This document shows, piece after piece, positions 1 through 14,060 of a stretch of 64,000 bases of DNA. The stretch spans positions 22,363,501 through 22,427,500 of the forward strand of contig CM076267.1 in assembly GCA_038380795.1 (NCBI GenBank), given 5' to 3'. This stretch comes from Pyrocephalus nanus (Eukaryota > Chordata > Aves > Passeriformes > Tyrannidae). The notes under the pieces were generated by a model, which had not been told where the DNA came from, made no database searches, and worked only from the letters and a program-made list of their open reading frames with translations. The translations under genes were made by a program, and so were the position numbers. The first letter of the stretch is position 1. Each line of letters begins with the position of its first letter.

Positions 1-1433
1 CAGTCTTTCACCCATGCTAACGTCACTAGAAACAAACTGAAGTCTTTGTAGCAGAGTGAACTGAAAAGTTAACAAATTAATCCTCATATAGACAAATACA
101 TTCCAGTTAATAACCTATAAGATACACAACAGCAGTTCATCAAACTGAAGTCAGTACTCATGTTTTCTAACTTAGCTATTTCTTCTCCTTAAGGCATTTT
201 TGTGTGTAAATAACCAGGCAAGGTTGGATTTTTTCCCTTCCTCATCACATTATCACCAGCTACATGTGCTTGTTTCATTTAGGCTTGACTTTGAGAACTG
301 ATCCCTGTCTCTGCTACCAAAATGGCTTTTGGCACTCAAGCCCAGTGGAGTAACATTTACAGATAGCCCTACCTGAGTCATCATAGACAGGAACATTATC
401 TCTCCCTGCCATTAAAGCTCTGAGTTATCAGGATTCCCAAAAATATTGTGTTTGAGAAGATCATGCTTGCACCTTTCAAAGAGTTTGAGTCCTCCATAGC
501 TTAGTAATTTCTAGAGAGCTATAAGTATGATCTGAGCTTGATGCACCAATAAAACCAGTGACCTGCCTCCAAGATCTCTCTTGGCTTTTTCCCTCCAGTA
601 CTATAATAGTTTTCAAACAGCTGACTTGCCTTGAAGTCTCAGGAGTTAGTCAAACAAGAATCTTTGGAGTACAAAAGATAATTTTCCTAAGAGTTCCCCT
701 ATAGAATTCAGTATTGTGTGAGCCAAGTGAAGAGCTCAGCTTAACTCTGGCTGCAAAAGATTAGCTGCTCTTACCAATTTGACTTCCATGCAGTAAGGTT
801 TCCCTCCCCTCCCACCTTATTCAAACACAAGCAAACCCAAAAAATCTGAAACCATTCTAGAAGAAAAGGAGAGAAAAGGACAAGGAAAAAAGTTAAATAA
901 ACCCAGGTTAAATTCTTTTCAACAGAGAGGAACACTAAGGCTAGAGAAATGCATATCAAGTTAGGCCATCTTAGTTTAGTAATGCAGCTCTCAACAGTAA
1001 TATTTTAACAGAGATTAGCTGGTTTCCACCAAGTCAGAATCCTAACTTTTGAAACAAGCTCTTCATGGCTAGTGTTGTAGCCATAGAAAATGATAGGTGT
1101 GTGTAAGCAGACATGATTTAAAACAGCACATGCTAGTCAATATCCAGGATCCAGGAAATAAGGAATAACAAACTTTTTTTGCATTTGCATTACTGTCCTT
1201 TGTGGCAGTCAGTCATAAATCATATTGTTCACATAGGTAACCATCCCACCTGACACCAAATTATTATCTGCTCCCTGATGAGTCAGTAATTAAAATAGGA
1301 GCTAAACCCAGCAACAAATAAAGCAATTTTTTCCCCTTCTGTATCATATTGCTCAAATTTTGTAAAGTTTCTGTGTACCATGAAAAGTGAAGAGATTCCA
1401 GAGTGTCCAAGAGAAAGAAATGTCATTGTTGGG

Positions 1434-1453
1434 AAAAAAAAAAAAAAAAAAAA
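1434..1453. repeat. A20 homopolymer
   Basis: Twenty uninterrupted adenines. No recognisable retrotransposed sequence lies upstream on the plus strand, so I do not read this as the tail of a processed pseudogene. It is likely length-polymorphic. Confidence 0.95.
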
Positions 1454-4300
1454 GATTGTCTTCAGTCAGATTTAGTCATAACATGACACAAGAACTACAA
1501 ATCTCAGTGTGGACTAACCCTTCACAAATAAAATGGCAGGCAAATGCCTTTGTGCAAAGTCTCAAAGCTAATATCTTCATACGTGATAGAGCTATTGGAG
1601 GAGAATCGGCATAACATCCACTAGTAGACAATACCACAGTTTCAGACTGATTTATAAATCCTTCTTTTAAATGGGTGCAGTGTACTTCAAGAATCTGAAT
1701 CTTCCCAAATTGAATAAGTATGCATAACATGGATCAAACTCTGCACCTTGAAGCTAGTTCTAGTTGTCACTAATTCATACACACCTATAGTCTTGACCTC
1801 TTGGAAAGTGAAAGGTATTGAAAAATTAAGAAAACAGCTAACACAATAAGAATTGGAAGTGACACAAAAATCCAGTAAGCTCCAGAAGTTATAGACCACT
1901 GACAAAACCTAAGTTTTTAAACTGTATAGTTATCTGTAGAATTTTATATTGCAGTGATCATAAAGACTGAATCCTTCTGATGGTCACCCCAGGTTGATAA
2001 AAACGTCCAATTAAATTTTTTTTAACAGGTTATGTTAGAAAGGTTATGTAGGTAATACAAAGAGGCTTTTCCTCTTTCAGCATGTGCTCCTTAGGGGTGT
2101 CAGAGTCTGCAAGGGCTGTCTAAGAGCTAAAGAATCTTCATAAGGGAGCATTTAATCCTCATGGTAGAGACAGTTACTCTGCAAATTAGAGCTAAAGGAA
2201 AAGATCCCAGGTTACAGTCCAGTTTGCAGAATCCTAAAACGCTGTACCCCTTGAATTCAATTTTTTTTTCTTTTTTTAGAAAACAGAACACAGTAAAAGA
2301 GAAGTAGAAATGTTAAAGCAGAACTTGCCTTGGCTCTAAGTTTTGTTTTTATTCATACTTCATCATGAGATGCAGGAGGAAAAAAAAAAAAACACAACCT
2401 TTTTTGGCTAATATGTATCTGCAATTTTTTCCTGGCAGTATTTATTTCCAAAAGTAAAGTAGGTAGGGAGCTTACTTTGTTTTTTTAAGTACTTTAAATG
2501 TGTTTAAACTATTGAAAATTTTACCTTTCCTTTTGAGATTTTTTTGAAATACTATGTCCTCAAACACCTACAGTGTCATAGATTTGTCTAGATTGAACAC
2601 TCCAGCAGCTGTGAAAGTCATTTCTCCATATAGAACATGTTTGTCTTATTATATAGCAAATGGCAATTGCATGTTTAAATGGTAGACATGGTTTGCAGTA
2701 CGTGAAAAGTAATGTAAAATCAATAGATCCAGGTTTAATAGTCTTGAGCATTTTTTCAGTGGCAATGGGCACAGTCAGGAGAGGATGTTGAAACAGCTGT
2801 CACTTTTTTCCTTACCTGTAAACTCAGTTACCTGCTGTCTCCAAAACTCCTCAGAAATCCAACAGACCAAAACTAACTGCATAGAAGTCACTGAAGAACA
2901 GTTTATGGCTTCAGATCATCCCCTAAGTTATGGTGATTTAGGTTTGTTTTTGCCTTCATGATCTACTCAGCAGCCACCCATTTGCAGATGCAGCTATTCC
3001 ACTTTTTATTCAGATCTCCACTCTGACAAAACAGCCTCTTCAGACCCAGATTCTTGGGCTTAGTTCACTTCTGCTACATTTCTTTATCTCTCTTCTCAAG
3101 AAGACATGGCATCCCAATCCCTTTCCCTTACCCACCTCCAGTAGTTTCCAGCAACTAAAACACCGGGGTTTTGTGCTACTCAATCATCCATATGAAATTT
3201 ACAGCAACATATTACACTATCAAAAATGAAACATCTTTTTTTTACATTTTTTTCATATCCAGAGCTACTTTTTTAAATAGACTTTTTTATTCTTCTATAT
3301 ACTGCCAGGAACTGTAAAACAGGATTATATAATACCTAAGACTCAAAAAGTAACATTTCACAGACTAAGCTATTTCATGTAAACAAAGCAAAGTGAGGGG
3401 AGAAACAAGCTGGAAAGAGATAGACAACATGACTCAACTTAGGAAAGCCTAAATGATCCATGTGAAAGAAAGGTCTCCATCCCACACCAGCACCACAGGC
3501 AACCACCCTGACAGAGCCATACTCCTCCTTCAGCTGTAAGGAGTACCAATGTAGCAAGACAATTCCCTCTTCTTTATTTCTCCCAGTTAATTTTGCATCT
3601 AGGCTGAGAAGATGCATCTATTCTTACTTATGACTCCATGGACCTCAAATCCTCTCTGCAGCTCTGGGCAGAAAGACCCAGGGATCATGATAATGATACA
3701 TTTAGGATCATGATAATAAAAATCCAGTTATTAAAGGTTTGGGTGTTTTGTTTTTTTTAAAGTTGCCAGTGTTTCTTAGCCAAATGTTAACTTTCTTTGA
3801 AGTTTACAGTTCTATCATCACAAAACTCAGCAAGCTGCTTTTATAGATAGAAATCCTATGATGAGCAACGAATGATTACAGGAATAGTCAAGAAAGTATT
3901 CACGCAGTATTAGGCCCTGGGTAAGCAGCATCTTTTCCTCTGAAGAAGTGGCAGAGAAAGGAAATGGAGGGTAATACTTAAAGACCTACCTCATGCTGAT
4001 TTGATCAGCTGTGGTAGAAGTTAGCTCTTGTTTCTGAACTGTGTGTTTTGAAACTTATTTGGGTTTGAACTTTCATATTTCTGCTTTTGAAGGGGCAATT
4101 TTAAATATAATTAAAACCACCATCAGAAAGAAATGTCTTATTAAAACAGAGAGGACTTCTTCCTACTTTGTTATCTCCTGAACTACTCAGCACTGCTCCA
4201 CAAAGACTAAATTAAACAGACAAACTCTAGTGCTATTACTATTGTATCTTATTTTTAGAGTCATGTTTTGTTGTTGTAGAATTCTCTTTTCAACACACTG

Positions 4301-4331
4301 TTTTTCTCCTCTGTTGATTTTGCTAGGTGAG
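4301..4331 (+). other. Juxtaposed 3'/5' splice-site-like motif
   Basis: A T/C-rich run ends at TAG (4324-4326) and is immediately followed by GTGAG (4327-4331). An acceptor abutting a donor is the known form of recursive splice sites in long introns. Sites of this kind are expected about once by chance in a window of this size, and I do not know that the region is transcribed, so this is only a pattern match. Confidence 0.15.
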
Positions 4332-7300
4332 ATTTTCTATATGCATTTATGTAATTTTATCTCTGCCTTTTTTATGAGGCAAACACACTTGGGAATGAAA
4401 CAGAAGAGAGACTTGGATACATTGAAGACGGCTACAGAAGCCTTCTGGAGCAAAACTCTTGAATTGGCTCAGCTATCCTGCTGGTTGCTATTATGCAGTT
4501 TCCAGTTGTCTGAATTTTTTGCAGATGAAGTACATGAGGGTTGTTCTATTCAGGGTGAAGTGTAGTTATTCACTCAAAGACTCATTTACTTCTGTGGCTC
4601 TAAAACAAAGCAACACCAGCCATCAGCTGCGTGATAGAACAAATAGAATACTCATACATACCTGCTTCTGGCAAATTCATGAATAAATCTGCCCTGAAGT
4701 ACTTCTGGGCATACATACATTGTGTGGCTTTGGGAAGAGGAAGAAAAAAGGGCTACAAGAGAAAGTAGACTAAGAGGTACAGCGAAAGAGTGGCAGAATT
4801 GCAGAACAAAGCACCTAGTAGGAACAGATGCAAACAAGTGGAATGGTAAGGAAAGCTACAGTACACTAAAAGACATGGGCTAAAGAGAGGTTACTACGAA
4901 CCTAGGAAAATAATTTTTCAAACAAAGTACAGATAAGAAAATATTTCAGAGGGAAATCCACTGAGACATGCAAAGTTTCTCCTTAGGGATAATATCAGTT
5001 CAAGACCAGCTTTAGCTTCTAGATACTAAAAAGCGCAAGTAGGCAGAGGACATAGAAGCTAATAATTTTCTATGTTTTGTCCCTTTCACTTGTAAAAATC
5101 AGTTTAGAAGATTTGGCCTTCCTGTCATATATATCCAGGATAGAAAAGTTTTAGCTGAATAATACTAATTATTATAATAATAATTTATCTGCCAGTTTTA
5201 GTCAGACTAACAATAATTTATATACCAGTGAGTTAAATTAGGACAGTATAACTACACTAATATTTCTACAACAAAATGTGCTGTCCTAGTGCAAACTAAG
5301 ACTGACAATCTGCATCTGAACAAGACTTCTCATTCCAATTGATAAAAATTAAAAGTTAATTTCAGAAGGTGAATACTTGCCAAAATATTTGTGTTTGTTC
5401 AGACCTCACCCCAGGCACCTCTTCCCCACAGTTCCTCCACAACCTGTACTTGCAGCATCTCCAACTGCTTTTTCTGTCCAAAAGGTTGAAACTACCATGA
5501 AAGACTTGCAGACACATGACAGATTAGTATTTCATTATTGTTTTATCAATGTTGAAATTTTAAACAATTTGATCATATGATGTTGCTTCATGTAGGCTCT
5601 CAGGCTAATTACCACTTTCACAGGCTGCACAAAACCTCCCCTGCATGTCCAGCTTCACTCAAACCTAACTCCAGTGACAATTTCACCAGCAATGTAGGAG
5701 CACGAACAAACACTTTGCTCAGAGCTGCTGCACACACAGCTGTAATGAACTGTGCTTTGAACACTTCAGCCTAGGTATAAGCTGGTCCTAATTTATGCAT
5801 GTATCTTTGAAAGACTTTTTCCTTTATGCAGAGCAATTCTGCAATGAAACACATGAAAACAGACACTATCAAGATACTGAACCTGGTTGTCATTAACAAT
5901 TTCACACCATTCCTATTTATTTTGAATCCTGTGTTTGTCACAGTGGATAAGCCCAGAACAGACCAGTGATGGTTTTACTATGAAATTTTACAGTATTTCT
6001 TAAAAATTCCCACTGTAGTACGTTGACTTAGAAGGTAGTGGTTTTGATTTTCAAACAAAACTCTTCAGGCTCTTATTGACTATTAGCAGTACATTTGAAG
6101 GTAGAATTCATTCCTTGGGTTTTGTTCAGACTACTGTGCAACCTATACTACTATACTGTAGATATGAAAAAAGAGAAAGATAATAGTGGCAATAAAAAGG
6201 TGCAACAGCTAACAAACTAAAGAAACATGTTCTGTGGGAAGACTTTAAAAATCCTTCATTTTGAGGGGTTATACAGACCACTTGGTAGCTACACACTTTA
6301 CATTCCAAAATATTGGACAACACTTACATATTAGAACATTTTCTCAGCTCCTTAATTTTGTATCTTCATCCAAACTGAGAAAAAAAAAAGTATATTGTGG
6401 TAGAAACTATATATAAAGAAAAATATAAGAAAGTCAGACTGCCTTTTCCAGCAGAAAATAATCTTACTCTTCTGGTCATATTTCCTCTGTAAATATCACT
6501 AATTTCTCCACCTTAGAATAAAGGCCTTGACAATGATTTATACTATTTTTCCCTCCTTTGCCTTTCCCATAGTGCTATGATTTCATCTCACAGCAGACAC
6601 AAGTAAACATGTCACATCCTTGGCTTTTGAAGAACAGCTATATTAACACGGTCATTTTAGTTTGCCAAACTTAAAACCTAGCATCATTCTACTAGTTTCA
6701 TCTACTGTTGCATGGAAGCTACTTGAGTTTTTTGGTTTAGTTCCCTTCAGTAAACTTAAGGCAGTTTATAGATTTTTTTTTTTTTTATGTTCTCCTCAGA
6801 GAAGCTGTTTCCTGGGGGAATGGTGACAAACTGTTCAGAGAACTTCCAGGTTAGACTAACAAAACATCTAAAACTGACCATGCTTGACCCTTTCTACTGT
6901 TGTACTTCAAAGATTGTATCCTGCTTCTTCCTTCATCCAAGCATCTTTGCCATACCCACTTGATTCAATCTGTGTTCAAGAGACTGATACCAGTAATGAT
7001 GCCAGCTTATTCAAGGTTCCTGTGTGGGCTCTCTACCCAGTGTATCAGCAAACTCCCAAAAGTGAGCAGTCCCAGTACAGGAGTTACCAATTACATCTAT
7101 TCAAAATACCTCCACTTGCAATACTCTCAATCTCAAAACCACTGACAATGAATAACTGCCATACCTGTGGCTGGTTACCGAACTTACACTACTGAAGGAG
7201 ACTAGAATAAAGAGGAACACTCCCCAAGCCTCCTGCACAAGTCTTTTGTTGGACTTGGTTAGACTTGGACAACCTGGTGCTGTAACTTCTCCAGTCTGTA

Positions 7301-7806
7301 CATACTACCTCTCCATAGGTCTTCACTAGAGTTAGGCACAAATAGCAGTCCCTCATATAAGTACAAATATTCCCAGCTGCTCCCCATTACACAAAGCAAA
7401 AAATATTCTTCACCATACAAAGTCACATGAACAATGCTGATATTTCAGTAAACACTCTCCATTACAGAGCACATCTGACACATCCTGAGCTGCTTGGGAC
7501 ACACTTATATCCATTTTCTGTGTTTCTATCATTTATTTTCCTTGATTTTCTTTTTCTGTAGCTCCTTACTTTCCAAAATCCTTTGTATGTTTAAAGGAAT
7601 TGCTACTATTCCATCAACTTTAGTCACCGTCTCTCAACAACTGCACTTTATTACTTTTCATTGTGACTCAAGCAATACAGTCATAGCAACCACATTTGTA
7701 AATCCTCTGAGCTGTCATTTTGAACAGCTGCAGCCTGCTGATTGCTTCTTTCTTCCCTCCATTCTCAAGCAGTTTTTACCTCCAAGAAGTTTGTTTAAAA
7801 TGTCAT

Positions 7807-7912
7807 GGGTTTTTTTACCTTTTTTTTTATTATTTTTTTGGGGGGGGGGTATTATGTGGGTTTTTTGTTTGTTTGTGGTTTTGGATTTTTTTTTTGTGAG
7901 GTTTTTTTGTGT
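7807..7912. repeat. T/G low-complexity tract with G10 run
   Basis: A T-rich stretch is interrupted by ten consecutive guanines at 7840-7849 and by TTTG-type repeats further on. It is not a regular microsatellite. The long G and T runs would be prone to sequencing or assembly error, so exact lengths are suspect. Confidence 0.85.
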
Positions 7913-10900
7913 AATAAATTATTTAAAAGCATGAGAGGTCTCTACATTTAAAGCCCAACTGAATTTTAATAAGGAGGAATTTAAAAAATTACATTAATAT
8001 ATGCCAGCTACCCCTCCATGTACTCATATCACTTTTCTACCATTATTTATCTACCTCAAAGCTGATAAACACGCTGTATTAGCACTTTAGCTCAGAGATG
8101 AACCAAAAAATTCTTTGCAAGTGCCATGGCAGACTCATGAGATAGTTATTTCCTTCTGATTTATTTTTATTGAAGTTGTTTTTTGTCTAGCTGTAACTGC
8201 AACTGACTGCCCAAAATACACATACCCTTCCTGCCCCTTATGTCAAAGCAGAATTAGGTCAATCCTATAAGTTCAGAGCTCAGAATGCTCAGGAATTTTG
8301 AGTCACAATTTCAAAGTAAAAGGAGAAAAAGAGGTGCTTGGGCAGTTCGAGGCATAGTTCTCTACGGCAGCTGAAAGTGACTGAGAAATGACTATGAGGG
8401 CTATTGGTAGGGAAGGGATCCCTCCAAGGCTATAGACTTAGGATGGTCTTGATATATTAATGGAAAGTCTTGGTATGCTCTGGCTTTGGGACAGAATTAC
8501 ATTTTAAAACTATGATCTATGACTCGTGGAATAGCCTCACTACTGCCTTGCACAGGTCCAGTTCTGACCAAAGCAGAAGAATTTTTTTTTTTTTAAACTT
8601 TAGCATACATTAGAAGTGTTTTAGCAAAATTCACAATAAACATATCAAAAAATTTCCGAGAACAGCCTGTAGGCTTAACTGTGTTTTTTCTACCCATTTC
8701 TACTTTGGGTTTCTTTTCCACATTGCTCTAACAGTAGTGGTAAAGACTGCTGTTAGACTAGTGGATGTAATGGATCACTGATCAGACCCATAATGATGGT
8801 TCATGGGTTCCTGTACACTATTCCCTAAAATGGCACCTGGACCATAAACAAACCCTGAAAGTGTCTTTCAGGATATTTGGTTTCTTACTTATTATTTCAT
8901 GCATTAAAGTCCCCCAAACTACCTTGTTGTGTCTTCCTCCTCCACCTCATGACTCCCAGCTATCACCAAGTGCTTCACAGCCTCTGTATAAGCTTTTCCA
9001 TTTCCTAAGCATCTCTCTACTACTAGATCTGTTTTGGTTTACAACTTCTTTATTAAGAATGAATAGCACTTAAAATTTTCTCCTCCATGGTAATTTACCT
9101 TCAAAGTCATGAAAAACAATTGGAACATTTTTGCTAGCATTCAGGGGGAAATTTAAATTGCAGAAAGAAATCCTATTTGTTTCAATAAAATCATAAATTA
9201 TCTCTCTTTAATTTACTACAGTGTTTGTTGTTTTTAACATCCTTCACTGGAAGGTACAACATGAATATAAAAAAAAAAAAAGTTGTTACAGTAGAGATAA
9301 GTAACTATGCAGTGGGGGGAAGCTATTAAAAAAATCATGATGTTGAGTTTTTATTCCTCTTGTATACCAACGTTAAATAAGCTGAAAGCAAGGACTAATA
9401 TTTTTAATATTAAAAATTTGGCATTGTCCATAAACAATATACCTATCCAGATGAATCACTCATCTTTTTCAATAAATAATTCTTTTTCTCCAGACTATGT
9501 AAGAACCTCAAGAAAGAAAGTTATTTGCTTCAGGACTTCTCATTTTACTGAGGATTGTTTTGGTAAGTCTGAGGAGTGTCACTGAATACACTGCAGTGGA
9601 ATACTGTTACTTACAAACAGTTCACAGATTATTAAAAATCAAAAAATATTCTGAGAAGAATAAAAATGTAATTTCCAAGGTACTGATCTGCATAATAAGG
9701 ATGATTATTTTTTCACATCTGATTATTATGAAGAAAACAATAGTATCTCAAAAATTAACCAAATTTTGTTCAAAGGGAAACTGATATTTTTGGTAAGAGA
9801 ACATAAAAAATAAAAATGTTTCCAACTGATAAACAATTGTAGAGTTTATACACTTAAATTGGGCTGGATCTTCTCAATGACCATACCATTTTTGTCTACT
9901 TTGAAACTCAGTGGTAGAATCTTTTTTTACCTCCAATAATTAATCTTTGAAAAAAAACCAACTTTGCAGGACTGCTTCCATTTAAAGGAAAGGGGATCTC
10001 ATTAACAATATATTTATTCATAGGTAACAAACAATTTCTTTTTAAAACAGGTAAAGGTAAAAGCAGCAACATGCTTTCAATTTAGAAATTGTCCAATTCA
10101 CAAAATGCATTTAACACACAAAGTCATTCCTCTCTGCCACTCACCATTATTTTTGTTCCAGCATATACAAGTTTCTGCCTACAGCTTTTCCCAAATTGTG
10201 TGGTTCCAAGCAGCCCGGTACCCAGATTTCATTAGCCACTCTTAACCAATTCCCAAGCAAAGGTGAAATAATTTGTTTGGTTTGAACTTGAAGTCTTTCA
10301 CATGGCTTACAGGTAAATAACTCCACAATCACTTTTGGATCACAGACCTCCCTCATGTCAGACATGGGAAATCTGAAGTTTAACAATACTGAGTGGTAAG
10401 TTCAGTTACAGCTTTCCGCAGAACATTTAAATAAAAGAGTCTCCCTGTAACTTTTTTTTTGTCATTAAATAAGATCATTCATTTAATACATTTAACCCCA
10501 ATCCCCCCCCCAAAATTGTGATAATCACCATACAGCATCAGTCAAAACATTTAAGTATTTCTGAAATTCACAATTAGTGTACTGCTTTCACTAAACAGAA
10601 GTTTCCAACAATATATAAAACTTTAATAAAAATTCTAGACAGGTCACCTGTTTTTGCTGTGCTCAGCAGGAAGCTTGACAGTCATCCTCTAAATCATATC
10701 TTCAAAGCTCTTTTAGTGATATTCTCCAAGATCCCTCTCTAAGGAACTATCCTCTGGCTTTAACTTTAAAAAAAGCTTACAAAACTCTGATTTATTGTCA
10801 CCATTTGTTTCCAAGAGCTTTATTGCCTAACAATAGATCAGCTTGGCTTGCTTCAGTCATTAACAACAGTACATTATTAGGCCAATTATAACACTCTAAA

Positions 10901-13700
10901 AGTTTAATTTGTAAACTATTACAAAAAAATAACTTTCACAAAATGAGGTTTCCATCCTATTACTAACATATATTAGCAATGCCAATTTTAGTCTAATTGT
11001 GGCTTTGATTTAGGATGCTTAAGTCAATTTTATTGATAAGGAGTGTAATCTACAATATATTATAGATGACCTGAAAGTTTACAGACACAGAGCTAAAGAT
11101 ACAGCTCAGCTCTAAGAATATTTTTATTGTTCACTACACCTTGATTCATTTCAGAAACTAGTCATAAATGATGCCAAGCACAATCCTGGGAGAGAAATTC
11201 CTGCCTGGTGATGCCACTTGTCCTATACTTTAATCCTCTACAAAAGTTTCATCCTGTCAGTGAAAGAGGACATAAGTGTTTGTAGTTGTATTTACAGAGC
11301 TTCCTAGTAAACCAGCTGAATTAGGGTGGTTCACTAAAGTATCAGAAAACTCAAGTGATTGCATTTTTTTTTTCTTTCATGCATTCAAACCAAATGACTG
11401 CAGTAATCTTAATATATTTCCAATATTTCTTCCTTGAAGTACTTAATAGAGTTGTCTGGGTTATGGTTAGAGACCCATGGAAACACTTATTCCTGTCAAG
11501 TCAGATCCACTTTTATGGTGGGGTTTTACTCTAAGGCTTTCCAAAGGAAGCTCTGCTCTGCTAGAGGCTATGAAGGTGTATCAAGTTTGATAGGTTTAAG
11601 CTCTGATTAGACTTCTAAAGAATTCTGTCAGGCTCTTTGTGTTTAGTCTTTTCACAGCAGTAAGACAAGATCCAGAGAAGCTACAAGAAGCACTCGGGAA
11701 AACAAGTAATGTCCCCTGTCGCACTCCTGAAAGAGACCTGTCAGCTCCCTTAGTGGAGAAAGATGTAGGTCAGCCAATATGCAAGATGCTTAGTGCCTTC
11801 ATTTTCTATATTATAAAGAGATTCATTATACGTGACATACAGGCTTACAAGTGGCATAATGCCTGCTGTTAACTGTGTTGGAGACACTTTAAATATTTCT
11901 ATCAGTACAAACCTCACAGCCCTTTTAGATTGCACCCTTCCAAAATCAGAAGAAAAGCAATGATGCAAGATGGGTCAAGAAACAGAGCCAGGGACATGCT
12001 AAATGTCATTAAGGCTTCTTCTTGAAAACAGTGTTATCACAACAAGTAACAGTGAAAGTGTGATAATAGAACTGGTTTTGCCTAATTTCTAATACTTGCA
12101 ACATTGCATTGAAGTATTATTGCATTTGCATGCCAGGTAAAAGACAGGGAAGTAGGAGGAAGATGGTGAAGTAAGTTATGCAGGGGAAAAAAAATAAAGG
12201 GAAATAAAGGAGCTAAAAAATCAGAAACTAAAAATGAAAGACTAAGAAGCACTCCAGGGGAAAGTATGCTATATGTATGGCAGTCACTTTAGGAACTTAA
12301 TTTTGGAAAGAGTAGAGAAGGTCATAATCCCTCAAGAACCACAGAAGTTTCCCTTCAGCTAGCAAGAGACACCTGTACTGTTGGTCCATCACATGGGGAA
12401 AGCCTGCAGGCAGGTGGCACAGGAGAAGGCTGAATAGTTCACCTGGCCAGGCTTCAGCTTGAAGCCAGCACTACTTGCCGTCCATTTAACCCTACCTATT
12501 ATTAAGTAGGTTTGCAAAGTCTTTGCAGTATCTTGAAAATACTAACAGTATCTTGATAGTGTACTTAGACACCTGAAAAGTCAAAGTTTTGTATAAATTA
12601 TTGTGAGAATATGGCTAATCTCTTACACAAACAGGGAAAGTCAGCAGTATTCAAAAAGCATCTGGAGCACACCATGACTTGGAGATGGACAGACTCGGGG
12701 GATGAACATTTTTTCAGTAGCTTGAACTCAATCCCATGGTGAAATTACGAAGGGAATTGACTTGATCACATCCTCCTTCCATCTGAAGTTTGTTATTCTT
12801 TTCTAGGATCTAGGGAGATGTCACACAAGACTGTAATTCTTACCTCCTTCTCCCAAGTGCTAGTGAGTCCAACTCTACTTTTTTCCGCTTTCCATTTAAA
12901 GAACACCAGTAAGCTTAGGTTTTCATCAAGAGCTGAAGCAAGAAATGTGTTAAGACTGGAGTGGGGACCTCTTTAAAGCAAGCATTTATTGTTCTAACCA
13001 TCACATATCCATGAGAAAATTTTCCCCTCATTTTTAGGGCTAGAATTGTTAGTGTGCATAGGAGCTTTCTTACCAAAGAAGGTCTCACAAAAATACAAGT
13101 TTCCACTATGTTTTGCTTATTAAGCAGCCTTATTGTTTTAAGAAGCAGTCAATTAATCATTGAAAATGTTGCCCTGACTATAATTAATAACTACAGACAA
13201 AATACTATAGGCAAAAAGACAAGGTAGATCAAGAAAAGCAAACATCTCCAAGAATAGATTTTTCCTCTCTTTATCACTCCAGGAGCTCACAGATTATTCT
13301 AAGAGAACCTATGGCTGAACTACTAAAAGTAAAAAAATGGAGAAAAAGAAAAAATGGCTGTTAAAGCACAGCTACTTTTGAACCTTTACATGCAGGTCTA
13401 GAGAACGACTGACCAGGCAAAAAGGACTGAAGAGTAATACTTTGTGGATAAAAATGAATACCAAGAATATAAAACTAAGTCCTTCCATCCTTCTTACAAG
13501 TGCATTAAAATCACAAAACTAGTATAACTATATAAACATGGGCAAATCTGAAAGCCAAATTTTGCATGAATGTACAAGTTTTCTAATCGCTTTTCATGAA
13601 CAGGTAATGGGCAGCTCTATGCAAGCAGGGTGAAGAGAAGAAGGAAAGAAAAAAAAATAAATACTTGAACCAGTTCTTTAAATGCCACCAAATACTCCAG
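7913..13700. other. Gene-free AT-rich DNA
   Basis: No gene, RNA gene or classifiable repeat is recognised. Short homopolymers occur (T13 at 8582-8594, C9 at 10503-10511). Purine-rich stretches lie around 12150-12240, 13330-13360 and 13615-13665. A perfect octamer core (ATTTGCAT) sits at 12124-12131, but the motif is short enough to occur by chance. Confidence 0.55.
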
Positions 13701-14060
13701 CTACTCTGCAGTTTTCAAGACAGCTTACCTAATTGCTCCCTGACACAAAAGCAGGGAGAGAAACCATTTCTGCTCCTATTTCAGCAGTCCCACTCCTCCT
13801 GCACCAACCTGTGACTGCCCATGTCCTTCCATTCAAACTCCCTCCAGCTCTGGAGATGTCAGCACCCACTGGCTTACATGGCACCTCAGTGCTGCTAGAG
13901 CTGCTGCCAGGTCAGCAGTGCCTGTGCCAGCACAAGGCTTTAAGGAAGGAGAGGGCACAGGGCTGGAACATCTTTGGCAGTAGCACTGAGACACAGTAAT
14001 TTCTTTTGTCTCCTGCAACTGCCACCAAAGTCACTACCCACTGAGCTCTCCTGGGGATCC
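13701..14060. other. GC-elevated segment, unidentified
   Basis: This patch is visibly richer in G and C than its surroundings and carries an 88-codon plus-strand open frame (13733-13999, TTG start). The translation has no recognisable domain. A donor-like AG|GTAAGC on the minus strand near 13728 would close an exon whose one long open frame ends in a stop at the junction. I found no matching repeat consensus. It may be an old unclassified repeat or simply local composition. Confidence 0.4.

Larger units (their letters stand above)
1..7800. other. Gene-free AT-rich DNA
   Basis: I see no exon, RNA gene or young transposon here. Open frames on both strands are short and have no recognisable domains. 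The only clear low-complexity features are homopolymers (A20 at 1434-1453, T14 at 6773-6786) and a TAA-rich patch near 5160-5215. A pyrimidine stretch ends in AG directly followed by GTGAG at 4326/4327; it is listed separately. Confidence 0.6.

Noticed and set aside
2812..2915. Minus-strand exon candidate ending in ACAG|GTAAGG near 2812
   Set aside because: One frame is open for about 33 codons, but there is no pyrimidine-rich acceptor upstream and the peptide is not recognisable.
7494..7934. 146-codon plus-strand open frame
   Set aside because: The last third is translated from the T/G low-complexity tract (a run of F, L, V and G). No domain.
13733..13999. 88-codon plus-strand frame in a GC-rich patch, possible exon
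   Set aside because: TTG start, no known domain, and no acceptor and donor at the ends.
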